DNA from: Actinocorallia herbida
Lineage (GTDB): Bacteria; Actinomycetota; Actinomycetes; Streptosporangiales; Streptosporangiaceae
Direction: 5' to 3'
Assembly: GCF_003751225.1 (NCBI RefSeq)
Contig: NZ_RJKE01000001.1
Span: forward strand, 2,976,001-3,040,000
Length of the DNA: 64,000 bases
The notes below the pieces were generated by a model that saw nothing but the letters and a program-made list of their open reading frames with translations, was not told where the DNA came from and did not search any database. Shown piece after piece: positions 39,922 through 48,815 of this stretch; the first letter of the stretch is position 1; every line of letters starts with the position of its first letter. A program made the translations under genes and the position numbers.

Positions 39922-41046
39922 GTGAGCGAGATGCGGCATCCCCCGTCAGCGGCTGTGGCCTCCGTGGTCGTCGGGATCGGCGGGCTCACCGCCGGCACGG
40001 TGTGGGGGCAGTCGGACGGGACGTTCCTGACACTCGATCTCCTGGCCGGGGCCGCGGCCCTCGTCGCGGCGCTCGTCCAGCTGTGGCGGCCGTTTCCGGG
40101 AGCGCTCGCCGCGGTGCTGCTGGCCGCGGTCTCTCCGGCGGCGACCCCCGCGGCGACCTTCGGCGCGCTCCAGACGGCGCGGCGCGGGCCGTTCGGGCGG
40201 GCGGCGGGCGTCGCGGCGCTGGGCGTGGCGGCCCACGTCGGCCAGGGGCTCCTGCGTCCCAACCCGGGCATCGCGCTCGGCTGGTGGCTGCTGCTCGTCT
40301 GCGCGGCCTACGCGGCGCTGCTCGGCTGGGGCGCGCTGGCCCGTTCCCGGCACGCGCTGCTCGTCTCCCTGCACGAACGCGCCCTTCGGGCCGAAGCGGA
40401 ACAGGGAAGGCGGGTCGCAGAGGCGCGCATGGCCGAGCGCCGCGCGCTGGCCCGCGAGATGCACGACGTGCTCGCCCATCGGCTCACGCTGGTCGCCACC
40501 TATGCCGGCGCCCTGGAATACCGCACGGACGTCTCCCCACAGCAGGTCTCCCAGGCCGCCGGGGTCGTCCGCGCGGGGGTGCACGCGGCCCTGGAGGAGT
40601 TGCGGCAGGTGATCGGCCTGCTGGGCGAGGAGGACGAACACGACGACCTCGTGCCCCCGCCCACCCTGGCGGACCTCGCACGGCTGGCCGACGAGGCCCG
40701 CCACTCCGGGCAGAGGGTGCGACTCGTGGACGAGACGGAGGGCGCCGTGTTGCCTTCCGGTGTGGGACGGACGGGCTACCGGGTCGTCCAGGAGGCGCTG
40801 ACGAACGCCCGCAAGCACGCGCCCGGACAACCCGTCGAGGTGCACGTGCACGGCGAGCCGGGTGAACGCCTGCGCATCGATGTGCGGAACCCGCTCGCCG
40901 ATCCCGTCCAGGAACCCGCCTTCCCGGGGAGCGGCACCGGCCTCGTCGGACTCACCGAGCGGGTGCGCCTGGCCGGGGGGAGGCTCGACCATCGCGCCGG
41001 AGACGGGGAGTTCGTCGTGAACGCCCGGCTACCATGGCCCGCATGA
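39922..41046 (+). CDS. Sensor histidine kinase, NarL/DesK type
   Basis: A 374-residue membrane kinase with about four or five N-terminal transmembrane segments (13-140) and no large periplasmic domain. The dimerisation helix carries the phospho-acceptor motif REMHDVLAHRL (His181). The ATP domain shows EALTNARKHAPG (N box) and GSGTGLVGLTERV (G box). It should phosphorylate the response regulator encoded next, whose start lies within its last codons. The signal is unknown; the compact membrane part suggests sensing within the membrane, as in DesK-like kinases. It could control the DUF6069-like gene that is divergent from it. Confidence 0.9.
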   Translation: MSEMRHPPSAAVASVVVGIGGLTAGTVWGQSDGTFLTLDLLAGAAALVAALVQLWRPFPGALAAVLLAAVSPAATPAATFGALQTARRGPFGRAAGVAALGVAAHVGQGLLRPNPGIALGWWLLLVCAAYAALLGWGALARSRHALLVSLHERALRAEAEQGRRVAEARMAERRALAREMHDVLAHRLTLVATYAGALEYRTDVSPQQVSQAAGVVRAGVHAALEELRQVIGLLGEEDEHDDLVPPPTLADLARLADEARHSGQRVRLVDETEGAVLPSGVGRTGYRVVQEALTNARKHAPGQPVEVHVHGEPGERLRIDVRNPLADPVQEPAFPGSGTGLVGLTERVRLAGGRLDHRAGDGEFVVNARLPWPA

Positions 41047-41687
41047 TCCGCGTCCTTCTGGTCGACGACGACGCCCTCGTCCGCGCGGGCCTGGCCATGA
41101 TGCTCGACGGAGCCGCGGGCCTCGCCGTCGTCGGTGAGGCAGGGGACGGTGCCGAGGCCGTCACGGCGACGGACGCGCATGCCCCCGACGTCGTCCTCAT
41201 GGACCTGCGGATGCCGCGCGTCGACGGCATCACCGCCACCCGCAGGCTGCGCGCCAGACGCCGCCCGCCCGAGGTGATCGTCCTGACCACCTTCGACACC
41301 GACGAGAACATCCTGCGCGCGCTGCGCGCCGGGGCGAGCGGCTTCCTGCTCAAGGACACCCCGCCGCCGAGGATCGTCGAGGCGGTCACCCGCGTCGCGG
41401 CGGGCGACCCGATCCTTTCCCCGGCCGTCACCCGGCGTCTCATGGAGCGCGCCGTCGTCCAGACAGGTGCCCACGACCGCGCCCGCGCCGCCCTCGCCGT
41501 CCTCACGCCCCGCGAACGCGACGTCGCCGTCGAGATCGCCCGCGGCGCCGCCAACGCCGACATCGCCGCCGACCTCGCGATGAGCGTCACCACGGTGAAG
41601 GCGCACGTCTCCAGCATTCTCACCAAGCTCGACCTCGACAATCGCACCCAGATCGCCCTGATCGCCCACGACGCCCAACTCGCCTGA
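41034..41687 (+). CDS. NarL/FixJ-type response regulator
   Basis: A 217-residue response regulator. Receiver domain: VDDDALVRAGL, phospho-acceptor Asp57 in VVLMDLRMP, Thr in LTTFD, Lys in LLKDTPP. LuxR-type helix-turn-helix: LTPRERDVAVEIARG followed by ADIAADLAMSVTTVKAHVSSIL. ATG 41034 overlaps the kinase by 13 bases; ATG 41043 is equally possible. It is the partner of the upstream kinase. Confidence 0.92.
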   Translation: MARMIRVLLVDDDALVRAGLAMMLDGAAGLAVVGEAGDGAEAVTATDAHAPDVVLMDLRMPRVDGITATRRLRARRRPPEVIVLTTFDTDENILRALRAGASGFLLKDTPPPRIVEAVTRVAAGDPILSPAVTRRLMERAVVQTGAHDRARAALAVLTPRERDVAVEIARGAANADIAADLAMSVTTVKAHVSSILTKLDLDNRTQIALIAHDAQLA

Positions 41688-42037
41688 GCCGCCGGACCAC
41701 GACGTCCGCGGAGCCTGATCGTCCGCCGTGGAACTGCCGCCACGGCGTCCGCCGACGACGACGCTGCAGCGTCGCGCGGAGCCCGCCGTTCCGGCCGTGG
41801 GCCGATGGTCCGGGCGCGGAGTCTCAGACGGACGGCTCGGGGTCGCGCGGTGGTCGCTGTTCGGTCCGGGGTCGGTGGTTCCGACCTGGCCGCGGACGCG
41901 TTGGGGCGCAGGTCGGGCGGGCTTTCGGCCGAGGGGACGACGGGTTCCCGGAAATGTCGGTGGTGGGCGCTAGCGTGAGCGGCAGTCGGTTCGGACGGGT
42001 GCGGGGCGGTCGGGGATCGTCGCGGGGAGGAGGGGGC
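41688..42037. other. Intergenic stretch, nothing recognised
   Basis: The 350 bases between the response regulator and the AlkD-like gene contain an Arg/Gly/Pro-rich open frame (41728-41973) that has no family resemblance and no ribosome-binding site, so I do not call a gene. The end carries the strong GGGGAGGAGGGGG ribosome-binding site of the next gene. Confidence 0.5.
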
Positions 42038-43141
42038 ATGCCTTTCGCGGAGGAGCTGCTGGGGCGGGAGGCCGTCGTGGGTCTCGCGGCGGTGCTCGAC
42101 GGGATAGGGCGGCGCCGCGCGGCGGAAGCGGTGCGGGCGGTCGCACCAGGGCTGGACGGGATGGCACTGCGTGAGCGGAGTGATGCCCTCAGCGCGGTGC
42201 TGCTCGCGGAGCTGCCCTCCGGGCACGTCGGCATGCGCGAGAGCGTGCGGGCCGCGCTGGCGGATCCGGCGTTCGCCGGGTGGATGACCTGGCCCGTCAC
42301 CGAGGCCGTGGCGTCGCGGGCCCTGGAGGAGGGCACGCCGGAGGCCTTCGACGAGGGGCTCGCTCTGCTCGCCGCGCTCACCCCACGGCTGACGGCCGAG
42401 TTCGCGATCCGGCGGATGCTGATCGCCGACCTCGACCGTGCGCTCGGCGTCATCACGGAGTGGACGGCGCATCCGGACGAGCACGTGCGCAGGCTGGCGT
42501 CGGAGGGCACCAGGCCACGGCTGCCCTGGGCCGTCCGGGTCCCGGACATCCTGCGGCGGCCGCGGGCGACCCGGCCGATCCTCGACGCCCTGCACCGGGA
42601 CGAGTCGGAGTACGTGCGCAGGTCCGTCGCCAACCACGTCAACGACATCAGCCATGCCGAGGCGGCGCTGGCCGTCGAGATCACCGCCGGCTGGGCGGCC
42701 GACCCGGGGCCGAGCACGGCTCAGTCGGTGCGGCACGCGCTGCGCACCGCGGTGAAGCGGGGGGACCCCGGCGCCCTGGTCCTGCTGGGCTTCGCCCCGG
42801 ACGCGCCGGTCGCGCTCAGCGGCCCGCGTCTCGCCTCGTCCGACGTCGCCGTGGGCGGCTCCCTCGATTTCGCGTTCGAGGTCGCCAACACCGGGGATTC
42901 CACGACCCGCCTGGTGATCGACTACATCGTCCACTACCGCAAGGCCACGGGACGAACCGCCCCAAAGGTCTTCAAACTCACCACCCTTTCCCTGTCCCCC
43001 GGCGAACGCACCACCCTGACCCGCCGCCACCCGCTCAAGCCCCTCAGCACCCGGCCCCTCCACCCGGGCCCCCACACCCTCGTCCTCCAGATCAACGGCA
43101 CCACCCACCCCCCGACCCCCTTCACCCTCACCCCACCCTGA
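42038..43141 (+). CDS. AlkD-like DNA alkylation repair protein (HEAT-repeat)
   Basis: A 367-residue protein of the DNA alkylation repair family. The centre shows the HEAT-repeat signature HVRRLASEGTRPRLPWAVRV (about 150-170), followed by DESEYVRRSVANHVNDIS, both diagnostic of AlkD-like glycosylases that remove bulky 3- and 7-alkylpurines. The C-terminal 100 residues (VALSGPRLASSDVAVGGSLDFAFEV on) are beta-rich and common in actinomycete members. ATG 42038 has a very strong ribosome-binding site; the longer frame from 41954 is not needed. No ada or alkA gene is adjacent. Confidence 0.85.
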   Translation: MPFAEELLGREAVVGLAAVLDGIGRRRAAEAVRAVAPGLDGMALRERSDALSAVLLAELPSGHVGMRESVRAALADPAFAGWMTWPVTEAVASRALEEGTPEAFDEGLALLAALTPRLTAEFAIRRMLIADLDRALGVITEWTAHPDEHVRRLASEGTRPRLPWAVRVPDILRRPRATRPILDALHRDESEYVRRSVANHVNDISHAEAALAVEITAGWAADPGPSTAQSVRHALRTAVKRGDPGALVLLGFAPDAPVALSGPRLASSDVAVGGSLDFAFEVANTGDSTTRLVIDYIVHYRKATGRTAPKVFKLTTLSLSPGERTTLTRRHPLKPLSTRPLHPGPHTLVLQINGTTHPPTPFTLTPP

Positions 43142-43834
43142 CCCCGAAGGCCCACCGCCCCCCAACGGCCGCCCCTTCCGGGCCGAGGTCGCGGCCGCGT
43201 CGATCTCCCGCGCCCCGCGCCGTCCACAGCGTCGCGCGCCGCCCCGGGGCCTCGCCGCCGTCCCCGCCCCGACCGCCCCGACGCCCGCACCCACGCGGCC
43301 GAACAGAACCGAACACGCCACCCGCCCCTTCCCGATGTACGTCGGTCACCTCTCCGCTGTGGGCAGATCCGGCGGAACGGGGCGTGCCCCGGTCCGGGCA
43401 GATGGTCGGCAGGGGGCGAGCACGGTCACTCCGCTGGTCGGCGCGGCGCGCGCGTAGGTCGCCCGCCTACGGCGTGAGGCGCCGCTGGCACGGGGGTTCG
43501 CGGAGCAGACGGCGCGGGGCGCCGGCATGGCGCGAGGAGGCGGGTCGCCCGCCCACGGAGTGGCTCCGTTGCCAACGGGGCCAGGCTGCCGGAGCCAGGT
43601 AGCGGTGGCTCTCGGCAGCGCGGACCGGGCTGACGGCGTGCCGGCCTCCCACGCCGGTCGGGTCGCCCTCGTGGGGTGGCGCTCGTCGCGCAGCCCGTCG
43701 CGGCTTCGACGTACGTCATGCGGTGCGGTGCGGTGCGCGGATCGTGGTGAACCTGGGGGAGGCGGGGGGAGTCGGATAGGGGGAATCCAGGTCCCCCGTC
43801 CTGTCTTGTGGGCGTTGTGCCTGTGGAGGGGTGG
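43142..43834. other. Long intergenic stretch without a supported gene
   Basis: About 690 bases. Open frames exist on both strands but are Arg/Pro/Gly-rich shadows of GC-rich sequence without family marks or ribosome-binding sites. Third-position bias does not favour any of them clearly. A short GCGGT triplet repeat (near 43730) and the GGAGGGG site of the next gene are the only notable features. Confidence 0.5.
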
Positions 43835-44287
43835 ATGAACGGGAACTCGGGAGCGGGAGGGCGGCGGGAGCTGCCGTGGAGTGTGGTCATCGCGAGGTTT
43901 CTCATGGGGCTGCACGCTGTGGTGCTCGCCGTTGCCGGGATGTTCCTCGGTGGTCTGTTCCAGGGGGACGTTGAGGTGGGGTTCGCGCCGCTCGTGCCCG
44001 CCTTTCTGCTGGCCGGCGTTTCGGGCCTGCTCAAGAAGGGCCCGCGCGGGGTTCGGGTGGTCGCGCTGGTGCTGCTCGGCGGGCTGCTGGTCGCCCAGTG
44101 CGTGGTGTACCACCGGGTGTTCTTCGCCGACGGCGGCGGTGCGGACGGCGACATCTTCCTGGATCCGGCGTTCTTTCTGATCTGGCTGCTTCCGCCGCTG
44201 CTCCCGGGTCTCCTGGCGCTCGTCCTCCTGTGCACCCCGTCGGCCCGGGCCGCGTATCGCGTGCCGCCCACCGGGCCAGGGCGCTGA
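43835..44287 (+). CDS. Small membrane protein of unknown function
   Basis: A 150-residue protein with four predicted membrane helices: VVIARFLMGLHAVVLAVAGM, FAPLVPAFLLAGVSGLL, GVRVVALVLLGGLLVAQCVV and FFLIWLLPPLLPGLLALVLL. ATG 43835 has GGAGGGG upstream; a GTG at 43808 is possible. I do not recognise a family. It lies alone, with a 250-base gap before the esterase gene; a metabolite or stress role cannot be guessed. Confidence 0.65.
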   Translation: MNGNSGAGGRRELPWSVVIARFLMGLHAVVLAVAGMFLGGLFQGDVEVGFAPLVPAFLLAGVSGLLKKGPRGVRVVALVLLGGLLVAQCVVYHRVFFADGGGADGDIFLDPAFFLIWLLPPLLPGLLALVLLCTPSARAAYRVPPTGPGR

Positions 44288-44537
44288 CGGGACAGGGGAG
44301 ACCGCACGCGATATGGGCCGGTTCGGGGAAAATTCCGGACTCGTCAGATCCGTGGGGAAGTGGGGTATCGCCAACGGATGTGCGGGGGTTCGCCAAGGCG
44401 GCCCCGGGGCGCGTTTGGCCGGGGGCGGCCGGGAGCAGGCCACACTGCGTGACCGCCCGCGCGGTTCCCGGAACCGGGCCGCCGGGCCCAGGCGCGCGCG
44501 TAGGGGCGGGCGCCGCACCTCGCAAAGGAGACCACCC

Positions 44538-45506
44538 ATGACGCAGCAGCCTCCTCCGCTGACCCCGTTCCTCGAGCCCGCGGCGCAGGCGCTCGCCGAG
44601 GCGACGGCCCCGCACCCGCGCATCTACGAGGTGCCGCCGGAGAAGGGCCGGGACATCCTGGCGGGCCTCCAGAGCGGTGAGGGCGTGGCGCGCCCCGACG
44701 TCGACGAGCAGTGGGTCGAGGTCGACGCCGGGGAGTGGGGCAAGGTGCGCACCCGGATCATCCGGCCCAAGGGCGTCTCGGGGAACCTGCCCGTCGTGCT
44801 GTACATCCACGGCGCCGGATGGGTCTTCGGCGACGACAAGACGCACGACCGCCTCTTTCGCGAACTCGTCGTCGGCGCCAACGCGGTAGGCGTCTTCCCC
44901 GTCTACGACCGCGCGCCCGAGGCGAAGTACCCGACCCAGGTCGAGCAGAACTACGCCGTCGGCAAGTGGATCGCCGAGAACGGCGCCCAGTACGGCGCGG
45001 ACACCTCCCGCATGGCGGTGGCGGGCGAGTCGGTCGGCGGCTGCATGTCCGCGGTGTTCGCGCTGATGGCCAAGGACCGCGGCGGCCCCGCGCTCAAGGC
45101 CCAGGTGCTGCTCTACCCGGTCACGAACGCCGACTTCAGCACCCCGTCCTACGTCCAGTTCGCCGACGGCTACTACCTCACCCGAGACGGCATGATCTGG
45201 TTCTGGGACGCGTACACGGCCGAGGACTCCCAGCGCAAGGAGGTCTACGCCTCGCCGCTCCAGGCGAGCCTGGAGGAGCTGAAGGGCCTGCCGCCGACCC
45301 TGGTGATCACCGACGAGGCCGACGTCCTGCGCGACGAGGGCGAGCAGTACGCCAACCGGCTCCGCGAGGCGGGCGTGGACGTCACCGCGGTCCGGGTCGC
45401 GGGCATGGTCCACGACTTCCTGCTGCTGGACAGCCTGCGCGACACCCGCGCCGCGAACGTCGCCCGCCACCTGGCGATCGACGCGCTCAACAAAGCGCTC
45501 AACTGA
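44538..45506 (+). CDS. Alpha/beta hydrolase, HSL-like esterase
   Basis: A 322-residue esterase of the hormone-sensitive-lipase group. The oxyanion-hole motif is HGAGW (HGGG-like) in VVLYIHGAGWVFG, the nucleophile GESVGG, the Asp in LVITDEADVLRDEG and the His in GMVHDFLLLD. AAAGGAG precedes ATG 44538. A cytoplasmic ester hydrolase of unknown natural substrate; the family often works on short-chain or xenobiotic esters. It ends at a strong bidirectional terminator facing the convergent APH-like gene. Confidence 0.88.
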   Translation: MTQQPPPLTPFLEPAAQALAEATAPHPRIYEVPPEKGRDILAGLQSGEGVARPDVDEQWVEVDAGEWGKVRTRIIRPKGVSGNLPVVLYIHGAGWVFGDDKTHDRLFRELVVGANAVGVFPVYDRAPEAKYPTQVEQNYAVGKWIAENGAQYGADTSRMAVAGESVGGCMSAVFALMAKDRGGPALKAQVLLYPVTNADFSTPSYVQFADGYYLTRDGMIWFWDAYTAEDSQRKEVYASPLQASLEELKGLPPTLVITDEADVLRDEGEQYANRLREAGVDVTAVRVAGMVHDFLLLDSLRDTRAANVARHLAIDALNKALN

Positions 45507-45514
45507 GGCGCCCC

Positions 45515-45554
45515 GTGACGGCGCCGCACGGACCACCCCGTGCGGGGCCGTCAC
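45515..45554. terminator. Long hairpin between convergent genes
   Basis: A 17-base arm (45515-45531, from GTGACGGCG) pairs with 45538-45554 (to GCCGTCAC) with one mismatch around a 6-base loop. It lies in the 52-base gap between the convergent esterase and phosphotransferase genes and should end both transcripts. No T-tract. Confidence 0.75.
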
Positions 45555-45558
45555 GCGT

Positions 45559-46713
45559 TCAGGGCGCTTCGCCGTCTATCAGCGCGGTCAGCACCTTGAA
45601 GGAGTCGTGCGCGGCGACCCCGGCGACGGCGCGGGCGACGCCGGTCCGGGAGACGTCGCGCGGCTGCATCCGCTCCCCGGCCTCGGCGGTGCAGACGGCG
45701 GCGAGGTACGCCTCGGTGACCGCCGCCCGGTAGAGCGTCCACTGCTCGTCGGTGTCCGCGGCGACGCCCAGGTCCCGCAGCCGCGCCGCGTAACGCTCGA
45801 CGAGCGGCCGCTCGATCTTGCGGAGCAGGTCGGGCTCGACGGACGTGGTCGCGAAGTACGCGATGTCGCGGATGCCGGGTCCGGCCATGGCGACCTGCCA
45901 GTCGAGGAAGCCGGGCGCGGATCCCTCGAAGAACAGGTTGCCGAGGTGGGTGTCGCCGTGGATCAGGGTCTGGGGCCGCGCTTCCCAGAAAGCGTCGATC
46001 TCGGCACTGCGCTGGTAGAAGACGCGGCACTGGAGCTTCATCTCTTCGGGGATGAGATCGGCGGCGTGCCCGTTGATCTGCTCCAGGAAGCGGCGGCGGA
46101 TCAGGTCGCCGAGGCGCAGCGCGCCGGGGGAGCGCCGGGCGAGGGGCGCGAGGTCGGTCTTGAAGCGGTCGGTGCCCCAGAAGGCGGCGTGCAGGCCAGC
46201 CAGGGCGTCGACGACGGACTCGGCCTCCTCCCGGCTCACCGAGTCGACGACGGTCCGGAACGTGGCGGTCTCCGACAGGTCCTCCAGCACCAGGACCGAG
46301 CGGCGCCTGCCCTCGTCGGCCTTGGCGGCGTGGCAGCGCGGCACCCGGACGGGCGGGGTCTCGCCTAGCGCGCGGTAGGCGTGGATCTCGCGGAGGCCGA
46401 GGTCGAACAGGTTCATCAGGACGTGCTGGAGGTAGTTGCGCGGCGGCAGCTTGAGGAACAGGTGGTCCGGCAGCCCGTCGGCCTCGACCGCGAGGCGGAC
46501 GCGCGCGGCGGTCCCGGAGTGCGCGTCGGCGATGCGCACGGAGGTGACCGTGCCGGGGGCGAGGCCGAGTGCGTCGCTGAGCCATCGCTCGTCGATCCCG
46601 TCGGCGCGCAGCGGCACCGAGCCGCCGGGCAGGGTCCGGTCGAGTCCGGCGCGGAGCGCCTCTTTGACGGCCATGCCGAGGCCGGATGCGGTGACGAGGA
46701 ACTGTGCGGTCAT
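45559..46713 (-). CDS. APH-family phosphotransferase
   Basis: A 384-residue protein-kinase-like fold protein. ATP Lys88 in HLFLKLPP, catalytic HGDTHLGNL (HGD at 252-254) and metal Asp271 in FLDWQ. The family phosphorylates small molecules (aminoglycosides, choline, sugars, acyl-CoA-pathway alcohols); this branch (ecdysteroid-kinase/DUF1679-like) is common next to P450 and acyl-CoA dehydrogenase genes. AAGGAGG precedes ATG 46713. It follows a TetR gene on the same strand, 113 bases away, in a block with P450 and AtuA-like genes, suggesting a role in the same catabolism. Confidence 0.82.
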   Translation of the reverse strand: MTAQFLVTASGLGMAVKEALRAGLDRTLPGGSVPLRADGIDERWLSDALGLAPGTVTSVRIADAHSGTAARVRLAVEADGLPDHLFLKLPPRNYLQHVLMNLFDLGLREIHAYRALGETPPVRVPRCHAAKADEGRRRSVLVLEDLSETATFRTVVDSVSREEAESVVDALAGLHAAFWGTDRFKTDLAPLARRSPGALRLGDLIRRRFLEQINGHAADLIPEEMKLQCRVFYQRSAEIDAFWEARPQTLIHGDTHLGNLFFEGSAPGFLDWQVAMAGPGIRDIAYFATTSVEPDLLRKIERPLVERYAARLRDLGVAADTDEQWTLYRAAVTEAYLAAVCTAEAGERMQPRDVSRTGVARAVAGVAAHDSFKVLTALIDGEAP

Positions 46714-46826
46714 GGGGGGACTGCCTCCTTGGGAGCTTCCGGATCCAACCACGTCGAAGATCGATAAGTCCGGAATTAGCCAAGCGTTGACCGATGTAGG
46801 CCGTTCGGCGACCGCGTGTCGTCCGG

Positions 46827-47435
46827 TCACCGCGGCTCCAGACCGCGCAGCGTCGCCGTGATGAACTCCGCGAGGAGCCCGGCCCGGACGGCCTTGGCCT
46901 CGCGGATCGTGGCGAGCAGCGCGTACAGGCCGAGGAAGAAGAAGTAGCCGCTGTGCGCGGGATCGGCCTCCTCCCGGACCTCGCCGCGTGCCCTGGCCTG
47001 CGCGATCTCCTCGATGATCATGACCATCACCGGGTGGCCGTCCCACTCGTCGATGTCGGGGCGCGAGGGGGAGAAGTAGAGCGCGAGGACGTCCTTGAAG
47101 AGGGTCTTCCCGACCCTGCGCTCGGTCGCCAGGACGAGCCGGACCACTTCGCCGAGCACGTCGCCGAGGCCGTGCGGGGCGGTGAGGAACCGGGTGAGGC
47201 CGTCGGCGACCCGGCGTTCCTCGCGCCGCACGACCTCCGCGAGGACGTGCTCCTTGGTGGGGAAATGGAAGTAGAAAGTGCCCCGCGCGACCCCCGCCGC
47301 GGTCGCGATGGCGCCGATGTCCGCGCTCGCGGCACCCGCTCGCCGGAACTCGGCGAGCGCCGCCTCGAACACCCGCTGACGTGTCTCGACGCGCTGCGCG
47401 TCCCGCCGGGACGGCCCCTCCCGAAGTACGGACAT
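46827..47435 (-). CDS. TetR/AcrR family transcriptional regulator
   Basis: A 202-residue TetR protein. DNA-binding helices: ADIGAIATAAGVARGTFYFHFPTKEHVLAEVV. C-terminal part rich in helices with SGYFFFLGLYALLATI. GGAAGG lies upstream of ATG 47435. It is divergent from the P450 at 47607, and the gap carries two adjacent GTCAnTGAC palindromes, so it probably controls the P450, itself and the APH-like gene downstream on its own strand. Confidence 0.85.
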   Translation of the reverse strand: MSVLREGPSRRDAQRVETRQRVFEAALAEFRRAGAASADIGAIATAAGVARGTFYFHFPTKEHVLAEVVRREERRVADGLTRFLTAPHGLGDVLGEVVRLVLATERRVGKTLFKDVLALYFSPSRPDIDEWDGHPVMVMIIEEIAQARARGEVREEADPAHSGYFFFLGLYALLATIREAKAVRAGLLAEFITATLRGLEPR

Positions 47436-47464
47436 CGCCTTCCCTTCCGCCCCGATCCGTCGAT

Positions 47465-47490
47465 GAACGTCAATGACGAACGTCAGTGAC
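47465..47490. promoter_or_regulatory. Tandem 13-bp repeat of a GTCAnTGAC palindrome
   Basis: GAACGTCAATGAC (47465-47477) is followed directly by GAACGTCAGTGAC (47478-47490), 12 of 13 bases identical. Each holds a GTCA/TGAC palindrome (47469-47477, 47482-47490), 13 bases centre to centre. Located between the divergent TetR and P450 genes; two dimers side by side would fit a TetR operator. Confidence 0.65.
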
Positions 47491-47606
47491 ACATGTCGAT
47501 GATACCGCAGGGGCCCTTGACCGCCTTGGAAAACCGGTGGTAGACAGCATGGGCGGGCAATGCTGAGCGACCGCCCAGCATGGAGTGCGCCGTGCGCTCG
47601 CGAGCC

Positions 47607-48815
47607 ATGGAGGGAATGACGGTGGGCACTGAGGAACCGATCCGCTGGGACCCCTACGACCCGGTCATCGGGAAGGACCCCTATCCGGTGTACCGGCGGC
47701 TGCGCGAAGAGGCGCCGCTCTACTACAACGACGCCCATGACTTCTACGCGGTCAGCCGGTACGAGGACCTCGACCGGGGCCTGCCGGACTGGCAGACGTT
47801 CTCTTCGGCGCGCGGCAACATCCTCGAGCTCATCAAGTCGGGCATCGAGATCCCGCCGGGCACCCTCATCTTCGAGGACCCCGACGCGCACGGCATCCAC
47901 CGCCGGCTGCTCACCAGGATGTTCACGCCGCGGCGGATCGGCGCGCTGGAGCCGATGGTCCGCGACTACTGCCGGCGCACCCTCGACCCGCTGGTCGGGG
48001 AGAAGGGCTTCGACCTGGTCGCCGCCGTAGGCACCGAGCTGCCTATGCGCGTCATCAGCGCGCTCCTCGGCATCCCCGACGAGGCGCAGGAGTCCATCCG
48101 CGACTCGGCGGACAAGTTCATCACCACCGAGGACGGCGGTCAGATGGACTTCAGCGCGGGCGCGGTGATGGACACCGAGCAGCTCAGCGCCTACATCGAC
48201 TGGCGGATCAAGAACCCCTCGGACGACCTGGTGACGGAGCTGCTCACCGCCGAGTTCGAGGACGAGCACGGGGTCCGGCGCACCCTGTCCCGCGACGAGG
48301 TGGTCACCTACATGACCGTCGTCGCGGGCGCCGGGAACGAGACGACGGGGCGGCTCATCGGCTGGATCGGCTCCCTGCTGGCCCAGAACCCCGACCAGCG
48401 CCGCGACCTCGTCGCCGACCCGTCCCTGATCCCGAACGCGGTCGAGGAGGTGCTGCGGTACGAGCCCGCGGGCCACGCGATCGCCCGCGCCGTCATGACG
48501 GACCAGGAGTTCCACGGCCAGACGGTCCCGGCGGGCAGCGCCCTGCTGTTCATCGTGGCCGCGGCGAACCGGGACGAACGCCGCTACCCCGACCCGGACC
48601 GCTTCGACGTCCGCCGCAAGATCCGGCACCAGATGACGTTCGGGTACGGCATCCACTACTGCCTCGGGGCCGCCCTCGCCAGGCTGGAAGGCAGGGTGGC
48701 GATGGAGGAGATCCTCAAGCGCTTCCGGGAGTGGGAGGTGGACTGGGACAAGGCCAACCTCGCCTCGACGTCCACGGTCCGCGGCTGGGAGTCGCTCCCG
48801 ATCATCCTGCGGTAG
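47607..48815 (+). CDS. Cytochrome P450
   Basis: A 402-residue P450 with a normal active site: I-helix VAGAGNETTGRLI (acid Glu245 and Thr246), ExxR Glu281-Arg284, and haem loop FGYGIHYCLG (Cys352). The C-terminus STVRGWESLPIIL is common in actinobacterial catabolic P450s. The start is uncertain (47580, 47607 or 47616); I used the central ATG. Divergent from a TetR gene with a likely operator. Its 3' end overlaps the convergent AtuA-like gene by 14 bases. Redox partners are not encoded nearby. Confidence 0.88.
   Translation: MEGMTVGTEEPIRWDPYDPVIGKDPYPVYRRLREEAPLYYNDAHDFYAVSRYEDLDRGLPDWQTFSSARGNILELIKSGIEIPPGTLIFEDPDAHGIHRRLLTRMFTPRRIGALEPMVRDYCRRTLDPLVGEKGFDLVAAVGTELPMRVISALLGIPDEAQESIRDSADKFITTEDGGQMDFSAGAVMDTEQLSAYIDWRIKNPSDDLVTELLTAEFEDEHGVRRTLSRDEVVTYMTVVAGAGNETTGRLIGWIGSLLAQNPDQRRDLVADPSLIPNAVEEVLRYEPAGHAIARAVMTDQEFHGQTVPAGSALLFIVAAANRDERRYPDPDRFDVRRKIRHQMTFGYGIHYCLGAALARLEGRVAMEEILKRFREWEVDWDKANLASTSTVRGWESLPIILR

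Noticed and set aside
41728-41973. Small plus-strand frame of 81 codons before the AlkD-like gene
   Set aside because: Arg/Gly/Pro-rich, no ribosome-binding site, no family resemblance.
43346-44623. Long minus-strand open frame of about 425 codons opposite the small membrane protein
   Set aside because: Its sequence is Arg/Pro/Ala-rich with no family marks, and it lies over a well-supported membrane protein gene on the other strand; a shadow of GC-rich DNA.
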